Shown one piece after another: positions 43,956-52,393 of a stretch of 64,000 nucleotides of DNA. A program made the translations under genes and the position numbers. The notes under the pieces were generated by a model. The model was not told the origin of the DNA, did not search any database, and saw only the letters and a list, made by a program, of their open reading frames with translations. This DNA is from Thiodiazotropha sp040507225 (GTDB lineage Bacteria; Pseudomonadota; Gammaproteobacteria; Chromatiales; Chromatiaceae), in NCBI GenBank assembly GCA_040507225.1, contig JBEVVG010000001.1, forward strand, positions 1,674,001-1,738,000. The letters run 5' to 3'. Numbering within the stretch: position 1 is the first letter of the stretch; the number at the start of each line of letters is the position of its first letter.

Positions 43956-46637
43956 ATGCAATCACACTATCTGAATCCCCTCTTTGCCCCGAAAAGCGTT
44001 GCCATGTTTGGCGCCAGCGAGAGAAAGAACTCCGTTGGCGAAGTGGTGTTTCGCAATTTGATCTCTTCCGGATACAAGGGTGAGATCTACGCCATCAACC
44101 CGAAACATGACCAGATCCAGGGCGTCAAGGCCTACAAAAGCATGGCCGACATCGAAAAGCCGGTCGAGCTTGCCGTGGTTGCCACGCCCGCCAAGACGAT
44201 TCCCGCGATCGTGGAGGCCTGCGGTCAAAACGGAGTGAAGACCATGATCATCCTCTCCGCCGGATTCCGTGAATCCGGACCGGAGGGACGTCGACTCGAA
44301 GACCGTGTCGTGGAGGTGGCGAAGGAGTTCGGCATCCGTTTCATCGGTCCCAATTGCCTGGGTCTGATTCGTCCGGATCAGGGCATCAATATCACCTTCG
44401 GCAACAACAACGCACGACCGGGCAATCTTGCCCTGGTGTCACAGTCCGGCGCTATCTGTACCGCCATTCTGGACTGGGCCGAGATCAATGACATCGGTTT
44501 CTCCACGGTCATCTCCACCGGTATCGCCGCAGACCTGGACTTCGGTGACTACCTGGACTTCCTGGTCAACGACCCGAAAACCGACAGCATCCTGCTCTAC
44601 ATCGAGGGCATCAAGGACGCACGCCGCTTCATGAGCGGACTGCGCGCCGCGGCCCGCATCAAGCCGGTGATTGTCCTCAAGGTGGGTCGCCACGCGGCCG
44701 GCGCCGAGGCCTCCATGTCCCACACCGGCGCCCTGGTGGGTTCCGACGAAACCTTTTCCGCCGCCCTCTCCCGTTCCGGTGTGTTGCGGGTGGAAACCAT
44801 CACCCAGCTGTTCTCCGCCGCCAAGGCCCTGTCATCCCGTTACCGGGTTTTTGGTGATCGCCTGGCGATCATCACCAACGGCGGTGGCCCCGGTGTGATG
44901 GCCGCGGACCGGGCCTCGGACCTGAATATCGAACTCGCGACGTTCAGTGAAGAGACCATCAACAAGCTCAACGAGGTGCTCCCCGACGTGTGGTCTCACG
45001 GTAACCCGGTGGACATCATCGGCGAGGCCCCCCCTGAACGTTATCGCGCCGCCGTGGACATCTGTCTCAAGGACCCGGGAGTGGACGGTACCATCGTCAT
45101 CCTGACACCCCAGGCCATGACCCAACCGAACGAGGTGGCCGCGGAGTTGATTGACCTGGCGGACATGCACACCAAGCCGATCCTCACCAGCTGGATGGGC
45201 GGCAATCAGGTGCATAGCGCCCGCAAGCTGTTCAACAACGCCAGACTGCCGAGTTTCCGCACTCTGGAAAATGCGGTGGATGCATTCTTCTATCTCTCTT
45301 CCTATCAGAAGAATCAGCGCCTGCTGCTGCAGACACCGGCTAAGAGTTCGCGGCGCCATATTCAGCCGGACACCGAAGGCGCCCGATTGATCATCGAGAG
45401 CGCCCTCTCGGAACAGCGTAAGGTGCTCACCGAGCCGGAGTCCTTCGCCCTGCTCGGTGCGTTCCGCATCAATTCGGTACGTAACGGTATCGCCCGTTCG
45501 GCCAACGAGGCACTGATCCTGGCCGAATCCATCGGCTTTCCGGTGGCGATGAAGATCTACTCCCCGGACATCTCACACAAGTCCGACGCGGGCGGTATTC
45601 GCCTCAACATCAGCAACGCCCAGGTGGTGCGCACCACCTTCAGGGACCTCATCGACCAGGTCAAGGAGACCCGCCCGGAAGCCACCATCGAGGGTGTCAC
45701 CGTGGAGCAGATGTACCAGAGTCCGAATGGCCGGGAACTGCTCATCGGTATCGTCCGGGATCCGGTGTTCGGTCCGGTGATCAGCTTTGGCAGCGGCGGC
45801 ACCACCGTGGAGGTGATGGGGGATTCCGCGATCGCCCTGCCCCCGCTCAACCGCAGTCTGGCCAGTGACCTGATCAGCCGCACCAAGGCGGCGAAGATGC
45901 TGGGCCAGTTCCGACACATGCCGCCGGCCAACATCGAATCCCTGATCGACGTGCTGTTGCGGGTCTCGAGCATGGCCTGCGAATTACCCTGGATCCAGGA
46001 GATGGACATCAATCCCCTGATCCTCGATGACACCGGCGCGGTCGCGGTGGACGCACGCATCCGCGTCGATTTCCCGCGTCCCTCCACAGATCCCTACCAC
46101 CACCTGGCGATTCACCCCTACCCGGTGAACCTGGTCACCCGTTACCAGTTGCCCAACGGAATCAATGTGGTGATTCGCCCGATCCGACCGGAGGATGCAG
46201 ACCTGGAGCAAACCTTCACCCGCCAGCTCTCCGACGAGGCCAAGTACTTCCGCTATATGAGCTCGATCCATGAACTCACTCCGGAAATGCTGATCCGTTT
46301 CACCCAGATCGACTATCACAACGAGATGTCGTTGATCGCCGTGACCGAGGACACCCACCACGAAGTCGAGCTGGGAGTCGCCCGCTACGTCACCAACCCG
46401 GACAAGAAGAGCTGCGAATTCGCCCTGGTGGTCTCAGACCAGTGGCAACGTCAGGGGATCGGTCACAAACTGATGCATTCCCTCATGGAAATCGCCCGTG
46501 ACCGGGGCCTGGAGCGGATGGAAGGCGAGGTATTGAGCAACAATGTGAAGATGCTGGAACTGATGCGTTCCCTGTACTTCACCATCACCACCTCACCCGA
46601 AGACAGCAGCATTAAACAGGTGATCATCGATCTGTAA
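43956..46637 (+). CDS. Acyl-CoA synthetase (NDP-forming)-GNAT protein, Pat/PatZ type
   Basis: 893 residues from the ATG at 43956, with AGGAACCG upstream; a GTG at 43935 would add seven residues. The layout is a CoA-binding domain (about 1-140), a succinyl-CoA synthetase-like part with SHTGALVGSDE (H256), an ATP-grasp domain (about 490-700) and a GNAT acetyltransferase domain (about 725-893, RQGIGHKLM). In enteric Pat the active-site His of the synthetase part is replaced and the protein acetylates lysines. Here the His is present, so both acyl-CoA synthesis and protein acetylation remain possible. It is divergent from the deacetylase gene. A terminator follows. Confidence 0.9.
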   Translation: MQSHYLNPLFAPKSVAMFGASERKNSVGEVVFRNLISSGYKGEIYAINPKHDQIQGVKAYKSMADIEKPVELAVVATPAKTIPAIVEACGQNGVKTMIILSAGFRESGPEGRRLEDRVVEVAKEFGIRFIGPNCLGLIRPDQGINITFGNNNARPGNLALVSQSGAICTAILDWAEINDIGFSTVISTGIAADLDFGDYLDFLVNDPKTDSILLYIEGIKDARRFMSGLRAAARIKPVIVLKVGRHAAGAEASMSHTGALVGSDETFSAALSRSGVLRVETITQLFSAAKALSSRYRVFGDRLAIITNGGGPGVMAADRASDLNIELATFSEETINKLNEVLPDVWSHGNPVDIIGEAPPERYRAAVDICLKDPGVDGTIVILTPQAMTQPNEVAAELIDLADMHTKPILTSWMGGNQVHSARKLFNNARLPSFRTLENAVDAFFYLSSYQKNQRLLLQTPAKSSRRHIQPDTEGARLIIESALSEQRKVLTEPESFALLGAFRINSVRNGIARSANEALILAESIGFPVAMKIYSPDISHKSDAGGIRLNISNAQVVRTTFRDLIDQVKETRPEATIEGVTVEQMYQSPNGRELLIGIVRDPVFGPVISFGSGGTTVEVMGDSAIALPPLNRSLASDLISRTKAAKMLGQFRHMPPANIESLIDVLLRVSSMACELPWIQEMDINPLILDDTGAVAVDARIRVDFPRPSTDPYHHLAIHPYPVNLVTRYQLPNGINVVIRPIRPEDADLEQTFTRQLSDEAKYFRYMSSIHELTPEMLIRFTQIDYHNEMSLIAVTEDTHHEVELGVARYVTNPDKKSCEFALVVSDQWQRQGIGHKLMHSLMEIARDRGLERMEGEVLSNNVKMLELMRSLYFTITTSPEDSSIKQVIIDL

Positions 46638-46783
46638 CCGGAGTCCGGAGCGGATCCCGCATGGTGGGATCCGGGAGCTCCGGTGATGTGGCTTCCCGGA
46701 TAACGCATGTGCGGAATCCGGGTAATCACGGGCCGGGGCCTGGCGGACTTTACTCTCCCCCCCACAGTCAGAATAAAAAAAAA

Positions 46784-46814
46784 CCGCCGGACCCGAAGGT
46801 CCGGCGGCTTTTTT
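46784..46814. terminator. Bidirectional terminator between convergent pat and rplS
   Basis: CCGCCGGACC and GGTCCGGCGG pair around CGAA. A poly-A run precedes and TTTTTT follows, so each strand has a T-run. It ends both the acetyltransferase and the rplS transcripts. Confidence 0.92.
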
Positions 46815-46843
46815 CACGCACCACTGACAGGCAGTGGTCGGTA

Positions 46844-47188
46844 TCAGATCTTCTCTTTGATGCGTGCAGCCTTGCCGGTACGGCCTCGCAGGTAGTACAG
46901 CTTGGCGCGCCGCACATCACCGCGACGAGTGACTTTCACGGATGCCACGGTAGGGCTGAAGGTCTGGAACACACGCTCGACCCCTTCGCCATGGGAGATC
47001 TTACGCACCGTGAAGGCCGAGTTGAGGCCACGGTTGCGCTTGGCGATGACGACTCCTTCGAAGGCCTGCAAACGCTCACGCTCGCCTTCTCTGACACGCA
47101 CCTGAACAACGACGGTATCACCCGGGCCAAACTCCGGAACCTCACGGTTCATCTGCTCGGCTTCGAGATCTGCGATGATATTGCTCAT
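46844..47188 (-). CDS. rplS: 50S ribosomal protein L19
   Basis: 114 residues, near the E. coli length. It lies at the 30S-50S interface of the ribosome. FGPGDTVVVQVRVREGERERLQ and GVERVFQTFSPTV are typical. Last gene of the leftward rpsP-rimM-trmD-rplS operon, only 3 bp after trmD. A bidirectional terminator lies 30 bp beyond the stop. Confidence 0.98.
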   Translation of the reverse strand: MSNIIADLEAEQMNREVPEFGPGDTVVVQVRVREGERERLQAFEGVVIAKRNRGLNSAFTVRKISHGEGVERVFQTFSPTVASVKVTRRGDVRRAKLYYLRGRTGKAARIKEKI

Positions 47189-47191
47189 GGT

Positions 47192-47953
47192 CTATTGCTC
47201 CTGTTTCTGCTCCGCGTCTCCCGACGCAGCAATGATTTCTGCTAAAAAGGTCTCTTCTTCCGCGCTCAGCCTCCGCTCCTGCAACAGGTCGGGGCGACGC
47301 GTCTGGGTGCGACTCAGCGCTTGCTGCAAACGCCAGCGGCGTATCGCTTCATGGTTGCCGCTTTGCAGCACAGCGGGCACCGACATCGAATCTATCTCTT
47401 CCGGACGGGTATAGTGCGGACAATCCAGCAACCCATCCATGAACGAATCCTGCAATGCGGACTCCGCATCCCCCAGGGCTCCCGGGAGGAGTCGGATCAG
47501 CGCGTCCACGACCACCATCGCGGCCAGTTCACCACCGCTCAGGACATAGTCCCCGATGGACCATTCCTCGTCGACATAGCGCTCAATGATGCGCTCGTCG
47601 ATGCCCTCGTAGCGGCCGGCGATCAACAGCAGCGGTTGCGATGCCTCTGCGATCCTCCGGGCCTGTGCCTGGTCGAAGCGACGACCCTGCGGGCTGAGGT
47701 AGACGACCCGGGGGTTTCCCGCCTCGGCCTGCGCCGACTCGATGGCCTGCTGCAAGGGCTGGTATTTCATTACCATCCCCGGTCCGCCACCGTAGGGCCT
47801 GTCATCCACCGTCCTGTGGACATCCGAGGTGTAGTCCCTGGGATTCCAAAGTTCCAGCTGCGCCAGTCCCCGCGCAATGGCGCGGCCGACCACGCCTTCC
47901 GATTTCAGAGCCTCGAACATCCCGGGCATCAAGGTGACGACATCGAAACGCAT
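47192..47953 (-). CDS. trmD: tRNA (guanine-37-N1)-methyltransferase
   Basis: 253 residues. TrmD methylates G37 of tRNAs with SAM bound in a trefoil knot. RFDVVTLMPGMFEAL at the start, YLSPQGRRFDQ, GRYEGIDERI and SIGDYVLSGGELA around the knot, and the C-terminal helical domain are all present. Preceded by rimM with 5 bp between and followed by rplS with 3 bp, so the genes are tightly co-transcribed. Confidence 0.98.
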   Translation of the reverse strand: MRFDVVTLMPGMFEALKSEGVVGRAIARGLAQLELWNPRDYTSDVHRTVDDRPYGGGPGMVMKYQPLQQAIESAQAEAGNPRVVYLSPQGRRFDQAQARRIAEASQPLLLIAGRYEGIDERIIERYVDEEWSIGDYVLSGGELAAMVVVDALIRLLPGALGDAESALQDSFMDGLLDCPHYTRPEEIDSMSVPAVLQSGNHEAIRRWRLQQALSRTQTRRPDLLQERRLSAEEETFLAEIIAASGDAEQKQEQ

Positions 47954-47958
47954 CGGCT

Positions 47959-48465
47959 TCAGAAATCCGCATCCCAGTCCACGATCAACAGGCCTTCCTG
48001 CAGGTCCACCGACTTGACCGCCATCCCGGGTGTGTAGGGAATCAGCCGTTCCCGGTCACCCTTGACCACCAGCACATCGTTGGCGCCGGTTTCGAAAAGG
48101 TGTGATACCACACCCAGTTCAACCTCTTCCAGGTTGATGACCCGCAATCCCTCCAGGTCACTCCAGTAGTATTCGCCCGCAGCCAGCGCAGGCAATTGCT
48201 CACGCCGGATCGCGATGTCGCTGCCCAGCAGTTCGGCCGCCTGGTCCCGGTCGTTACAACCCTCCAGTTGGGCAACCACTCCCTTGCCCTGACGCTGTCC
48301 TGCAACGACCTGGAAGGGTTTCCAGTCGCCGTCCCGCATCAGGTACCAGACCTTGTAGTCCAGGATGCCTTCTCGCGGCGCGGCATGAGAATAGATCTTT
48401 ACCCAGCCCCTGACACCAAACAGGCCAGATACCCGGCCCATGAGGATCATTTCATCGTGCGACAT
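47959..48465 (-). CDS. rimM: Ribosome maturation factor RimM
   Basis: 168 residues. RimM assists 30S assembly by binding ribosomal protein S19. The N-terminal RimM domain (GRVSGLFGVRGWVKIYSH) and the C-terminal PRC-barrel domain (EYYWSDLEGLRVINLEEV, ending LLIVDWDADF) are visible. It is slightly shorter than the E. coli protein. Same leftward operon: 48 bp after rpsP and 5 bp before trmD. Confidence 0.97.
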   Translation of the reverse strand: MSHDEMILMGRVSGLFGVRGWVKIYSHAAPREGILDYKVWYLMRDGDWKPFQVVAGQRQGKGVVAQLEGCNDRDQAAELLGSDIAIRREQLPALAAGEYYWSDLEGLRVINLEEVELGVVSHLFETGANDVLVVKGDRERLIPYTPGMAVKSVDLQEGLLIVDWDADF

Positions 48466-48513
48466 CGTCTCGGTCCATCAAAGGCTGGCCGAAGGACGAG
48501 ACAGCCGGTTGGA

Positions 48514-48774
48514 TCAGGCTGCCTGTTCTGCCTGCTTACCGGCCTGCTTGATCAGAGCATTGACGCGCTCGCTGGGCTGAGCACCCTGAGCGACCCAATG
48601 CTGCAGCCGGTCCATATCGATACGCAGTCCTTCTTCACCACCGACCGCGATCGGATTGAAAAAGCCAAGACGCTCGATGTAGCGGCCGTCACGGGGACTG
48701 CGGCTGTTGGTGACCACGATGTGGTAGAAAGGACGCTTCTTAGCGCCAGTTCTCGACAGACGAATGCTTACCAT
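48514..48774 (-). CDS. rpsP: 30S ribosomal protein S16
   Basis: 86 residues. MVSIRLSRTGAKKRPFYHIVVT and SPRDGRYIERLGFFNP are characteristic. S16 helps fold the 16S rRNA 5' domain. First gene of the rpsP-rimM-trmD-rplS operon, with its own promoter at 48831-48858. A short Ala/Gln/Glu tail follows the conserved part. Confidence 0.98.
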   Translation of the reverse strand: MVSIRLSRTGAKKRPFYHIVVTNSRSPRDGRYIERLGFFNPIAVGGEEGLRIDMDRLQHWVAQGAQPSERVNALIKQAGKQAEQAA

Positions 48775-48830
48775 GATGTATCCTTAGAAATTCGCTTGCA
48801 CGCCGGAAACCCGGCTGCGGGAAACCGCGT

Positions 48831-48858
48831 ATTATAGCCATATTTGGGTTGATGTGAA
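48831..48858 (-). promoter_or_regulatory. rpsP operon promoter
   Basis: On the minus strand TTCACA (48853-48858) and TATAAT (48831-48836) are 16 bp apart, close to the sigma-70 consensus. Transcription would start near 48824, giving a leader of about 50 bases before rpsP. Confidence 0.75.
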
Positions 48859-48965
48859 GACCCTGGAGGCGGATGTTTCCAGGTTTTTCAGCAGCGATTG
48901 GCCAATCCCGCAATCCGGACATGCCCGACACCTCGAATGCCAGGCATAACCATCTGATATATATA

Positions 48966-50342
48966 CTAAAACGGCAATCCGCCACCGGGCGGCATACCCC
49001 CCGGGAAACGCCCCGCCATGCCCCGAAGCATCTTTTTCATACCGCCGCCCTTCATCTTTTTCATCATTTTCTGCATCTGGGTGAACTGTTTGAGCAGTTT
49101 GTTCACGTCCTGAACCTGGGTTCCCGAGCCGGCGGCGATGCGGCGTTTGCGGGATCCTTTGATCACCGCGGGAAAGGAACGCTCATGGGGGGTCATGGAG
49201 TTGATGATGGCGATCAGGCGGTTGATCTCCTTGTCATTGACCTGATTTTTCACATGATCCGGCAGTGAGCCAACCCCCGGCAGCTTGTCCAGCAGACTGC
49301 TCATTCCCCCCATGTTGGCCATCTGCAGCATCTGTTCGCGAAAATCCTCCAGGTCGAACCCCTTGCCCTTCTGCAGCTTTTTCGCCAGCTGGGCCGCCTT
49401 GTCCTGGTCAACCTTGCGGCTCACCTCCTCGACCAGGGTGAGCACGTCGCCCATGCCCAGGATACGGGAGGCGATGCGATCCGGGTGAAAGGGTTCCAGG
49501 GCGTCGGTCTTTTCGCCGACGCCGATGAATTTGATCGGCTTGCCGGTGATCTGACGAATCGACAGCGCCGCGCCTCCCCGGGCATCACCGTCGGCCTTGG
49601 TGAGGATCACGCCGGTCAGGGGCAGGGCATCGTTGAACGCCTTGGCGGTGTTGGCCGCATCCTGGCCGGTCATACTGTCCACCACGAACAGGGTTTCCAC
49701 CGGTTCGAGCACCTGGTGCAGCTGCTTGATTTCGTCCATCATCTGGCCGTCAACATGCAGACGGCCTGCGGTGTCGACGATCAGCACGTCGGCAAACTCC
49801 CGCTTCGCCACATCCACGGCACGCCGGGCGATGGTCACCGGTTTTTCATCGCCCTGACTGGGAATGAAGTGCGCCTCCACCTCCCGCGCCAGGGTCTGCA
49901 ACTGCTCGATCGCAGCAGGGCGGTAGACGTCACAGCTGACCACGCTGATCTTCTTTTTGCCCTGCTGCTGCAACCAGCGGGAAAGCTTGGCCACACTGGT
50001 GGTCTTACCCGAACCCTGAAGACCGGCCATGAGAATCACCGCCGGCGGCTGAGCGTTGAGGTTGAGAGAGGCATTGGCCTCGCCCATCACCTGAACCAGT
50101 TCGTCATTGACGATCTTGATGAAGGTCTGCCCCGGGGTGAGGCTCTTGAGAACCGTCTCTCCCATGGCCTTCTGCTTGACCTGTTCGACGAATTCACGCA
50201 CCACCGGCAGGGCCACATCGGCCTCCAGCAGGGCCATGCGGACCTCCCGCAACGTCTCCTTGATATTCTCATCGGAAAGACGACCCTGACCGCGCAGGTT
50301 GTCGAGGACCTTACCGAGTCTCTGTGTCAGATTGTCGAACAT
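48966..50342 (-). CDS. ffh: Signal recognition particle protein Ffh
   Basis: 458 residues. The GTPase binds signal peptides and the 4.5S RNA to bring ribosomes to the membrane. The helical N domain is 1-90. The G domain has AGLQGSGKTT (108-115 for the P-loop), DTAGRLH and TKADGDARGG. The C-terminal M domain is Met/Gly-rich (MQKMMKKMKGGGMKKML). The stop at 48966 is close to the rpsP promoter. It is transcribed leftward and lies upstream of rpsP, with ypjD divergent. Confidence 0.98.
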   Translation of the reverse strand: MFDNLTQRLGKVLDNLRGQGRLSDENIKETLREVRMALLEADVALPVVREFVEQVKQKAMGETVLKSLTPGQTFIKIVNDELVQVMGEANASLNLNAQPPAVILMAGLQGSGKTTSVAKLSRWLQQQGKKKISVVSCDVYRPAAIEQLQTLAREVEAHFIPSQGDEKPVTIARRAVDVAKREFADVLIVDTAGRLHVDGQMMDEIKQLHQVLEPVETLFVVDSMTGQDAANTAKAFNDALPLTGVILTKADGDARGGAALSIRQITGKPIKFIGVGEKTDALEPFHPDRIASRILGMGDVLTLVEEVSRKVDQDKAAQLAKKLQKGKGFDLEDFREQMLQMANMGGMSSLLDKLPGVGSLPDHVKNQVNDKEINRLIAIINSMTPHERSFPAVIKGSRKRRIAAGSGTQVQDVNKLLKQFTQMQKMMKKMKGGGMKKMLRGMAGRFPGGMPPGGGLPF

Positions 50343-50521
50343 GATTGACCCATGATTTTGCAGATAATATTCCGATTGACCCGCGGGGGGTGATCCGGCG
50401 GTTCAATCACAAGCGGCTGATTATATACCAGTGTGCGGTCGTGTACCGCACTCGCCATGGAGGGATGTAACCTGCGTCACCCAGGCCATCTTCGGCTTCC
50501 ACAGACATTGCCAAGTATGCG

Positions 50522-50547
50522 AACATCCCCAGGGGCCTGGGGATGTT
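50522..50547. repeat. 12-bp inverted repeat with 2-bp centre
   Basis: AACATCCCCAGG and CCTGGGGATGTT are exactly complementary and separated by GG. It lies between divergent ffh and ypjD, 50 bp before the ypjD start. TTGACA follows at 50557-50562 without a good -10. It could be an operator or a hairpin in the leader. The rest of this 254-bp gap shows nothing definite. Confidence 0.5.
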
Positions 50548-50596
50548 GGATTCGTTTTGACAGGCTCATACACTGCTGAGACATGAGGTACATCAG

Positions 50597-51391
50597 TTGA
50601 TCGCTGTTCTTGCCATATTGGCCTATCTGGCGGCCGGCCTGGTCATTGCCCTGCGGCTTTTCCATGCCGGACTGAGCACCCGGCTGCCCCGGGCCCTGGC
50701 CCTGGGACTCGGTTTCACCGGTGTGATCCTGCACGCCATACCCCACTATCTGAATCTGGTTTCGGCCACCGGGTTCAACATGGGCATCTTCAATGCGCTG
50801 TCACTGATCGCCTGGACCATCGTGCTGCTGTTGATGATCTCCAGCCTCAGCAAACCGGTTGAGAATCTCGCCATCGTGATCATGCCGATCGCCGCACTTT
50901 CGGTATACCTCGAACATCGTTACCAGACGGTGCATTTCGTCACCGACCAGTTTTCCACCGGACTGACCTTCCATATTCTGGTTTCAATGCTCGCTTACAG
51001 CCTGTTCACCCTGGCCAGCGTACAGGCCATCCTGCTGGCGATTCAGGACCACCATCTGCGCCAGCGTCACCCCGGCGGCTTCATCCGCGCCCTGCCCCCG
51101 CTGCAGACCATGGAGAGTCTGCTGTTCGAGATGATCGCCGTGGGTTTCGTCCTGCTGACCCTCGCACTGCTGTCCGGGTTTGCCTTTCTCGACAACATGT
51201 TCGAACAGCATCTGGCGCACAAGACCATCCTGTCGATCATTGCCTGGGTGGTGTTCGGCACCCTGCTGTGGGGACGCTACCGGTTCGGCTGGCGGGGACA
51301 AAAGGCGCTGATCTGGACACTCAGCGGATTCGTGGTGCTGATGCTGGCCTATTTCGGCACCAAGGTCGTGCTGGAGCTGATCCTCAATTGA
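50597..51391 (+). CDS. ypjD: CcsA/YpjD-type heme-handling membrane protein
   Basis: 264 residues, TTG start with GAGGT upstream (no ATG available). About eight membrane helices, for example residues 2-20, 35-52, 62-82 and 120-145. The C-terminal part with HKTILSIIAWVVFGTLLWGRYRFGWRGQKA is the conserved end of this cytochrome c assembly family. The exact function in gammaproteobacteria is not certain. The position next to ffh, transcribed divergently, is a well-known arrangement and supports the call. Confidence 0.88.
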   Translation: MIAVLAILAYLAAGLVIALRLFHAGLSTRLPRALALGLGFTGVILHAIPHYLNLVSATGFNMGIFNALSLIAWTIVLLLMISSLSKPVENLAIVIMPIAALSVYLEHRYQTVHFVTDQFSTGLTFHILVSMLAYSLFTLASVQAILLAIQDHHLRQRHPGGFIRALPPLQTMESLLFEMIAVGFVLLTLALLSGFAFLDNMFEQHLAHKTILSIIAWVVFGTLLWGRYRFGWRGQKALIWTLSGFVVLMLAYFGTKVVLELILN

Positions 51392-51466
51392 TCGAAGCGG
51401 CAGGGTGAGGAGCCGACGGACGGCAAACATTGCCGCTGCGGCAGGAAGATTTTACCGCTCGATGAA

Positions 51467-51489
51467 GGCTTAGGGGTCTGACCTAAGCC
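51467..51489 (+). terminator. Small hairpin after ypjD
   Basis: GGCTTAGG and CCTAAGCC pair around GGTCTGA, 75 bp after the ypjD stop. There is no T-run, so its role as a terminator is doubtful. It contains GGTCTGACC, also seen reversed near 15464. Confidence 0.3.
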
Positions 51490-51559
51490 CGACGTCCGCC
51501 GCACAGGATGCACGATCACCGGGCTTTGGCGGAATCCCCAGCTTCGCCAGACGCAGTAT

Positions 51560-51877
51560 TCAGTCGGAGGATTGTTTGCGGTAGGCCTGAAGTGCGACGC
51601 GACCCAGTTTCAGATTGCGGCCCTTTTTCTGCATACCCCCACGGGCCTGCGAGCACACCACCAGGGCCTCCTCGTTGAGTGCCAGGATCGCCTGTATCTG
51701 ATCCTCGAAAGCTTCGACATCGGCGAGCGGCTCGGAGCCGTTGAACAGGGTCTGGAGCAGAGGCAGCCTCTCTCGGTCGAGGCGTTCCATCTCGGCCCAT
51801 TCGGCATTCCGCGCGAGATTCAGGATACGCTGACTCAGATCCGTCGCCTGATCGAGGTTTTCCTGCAAGCGTGACAT
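51560..51877 (-). CDS. fliT: FliT-like flagellar chaperone
   Basis: 105 residues, all helical, no signal. Sequence character and the position directly after fliS fit FliT, which binds FliD and regulates flagellar assembly. The conservation of FliT is low, so this rests partly on context. The pattern AEWAEMERLDRERLPLLQTLF is typical of such chaperones. Last gene of the leftward fliD-fliS-fliT unit; 47 bp after fliS. Confidence 0.75.
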   Translation of the reverse strand: MSRLQENLDQATDLSQRILNLARNAEWAEMERLDRERLPLLQTLFNGSEPLADVEAFEDQIQAILALNEEALVVCSQARGGMQKKGRNLKLGRVALQAYRKQSSD

Positions 51878-51924
51878 TGTCTGGTGATTCTCGGATTGCG
51901 TCCAGCTGACCGGAACGGGCCGCT

Positions 51925-52347
51925 TCAGAGCTGTTTGACGCTCTCTTTGATGTTGGGTGAATTCTGAATCGCCTCGGGCATCGCATCCCAGGCGCTCTTG
52001 ATCTCCTTAAGCAGCGAGGTGACCTCGTCGAGGGCTTCCACATCCTGCTCCACGTTCGCCACGTAGAGACGGCGGATCATGTAGTCGTAAAGCATGTCCA
52101 GGTTGTTGGCGATCTCACCGCCCTGCTCGAAGTCCAGTGCGCCACGCAACGCATCGATCACCGAGATAATCCAGTTGATCTGATTATTGCGTGCTTCATG
52201 CTCTTTGCGCTGGATCGACCCACGGGCATTGGCCATGCCGTCCAGGGCGCCGTTCATCAGCATCTGCACGAGACGAAACGGGGTGGCGTACATGGCCTCG
52301 GATGAGGCGGCTTGACGATAACTGTTGATTGCCGAATTTTTAACCAT
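51925..52347 (-). CDS. fliS: Flagellar export chaperone FliS
   Basis: 140 residues. FliS holds flagellin unfolded for export and is helical throughout. ATPFRLVQMLMNGALDGMANARG near residue 20 and NNQINWIISVIDALRGALDF are characteristic. It lies between fliD (46 bp upstream) and fliT. Confidence 0.95.
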   Translation of the reverse strand: MVKNSAINSYRQAASSEAMYATPFRLVQMLMNGALDGMANARGSIQRKEHEARNNQINWIISVIDALRGALDFEQGGEIANNLDMLYDYMIRRLYVANVEQDVEALDEVTSLLKEIKSAWDAMPEAIQNSPNIKESVKQL

Positions 52348-52393
52348 TACTCCACCTATGATAGGCCCGTTGTCAGTTCAACTGAGCCGTGTA

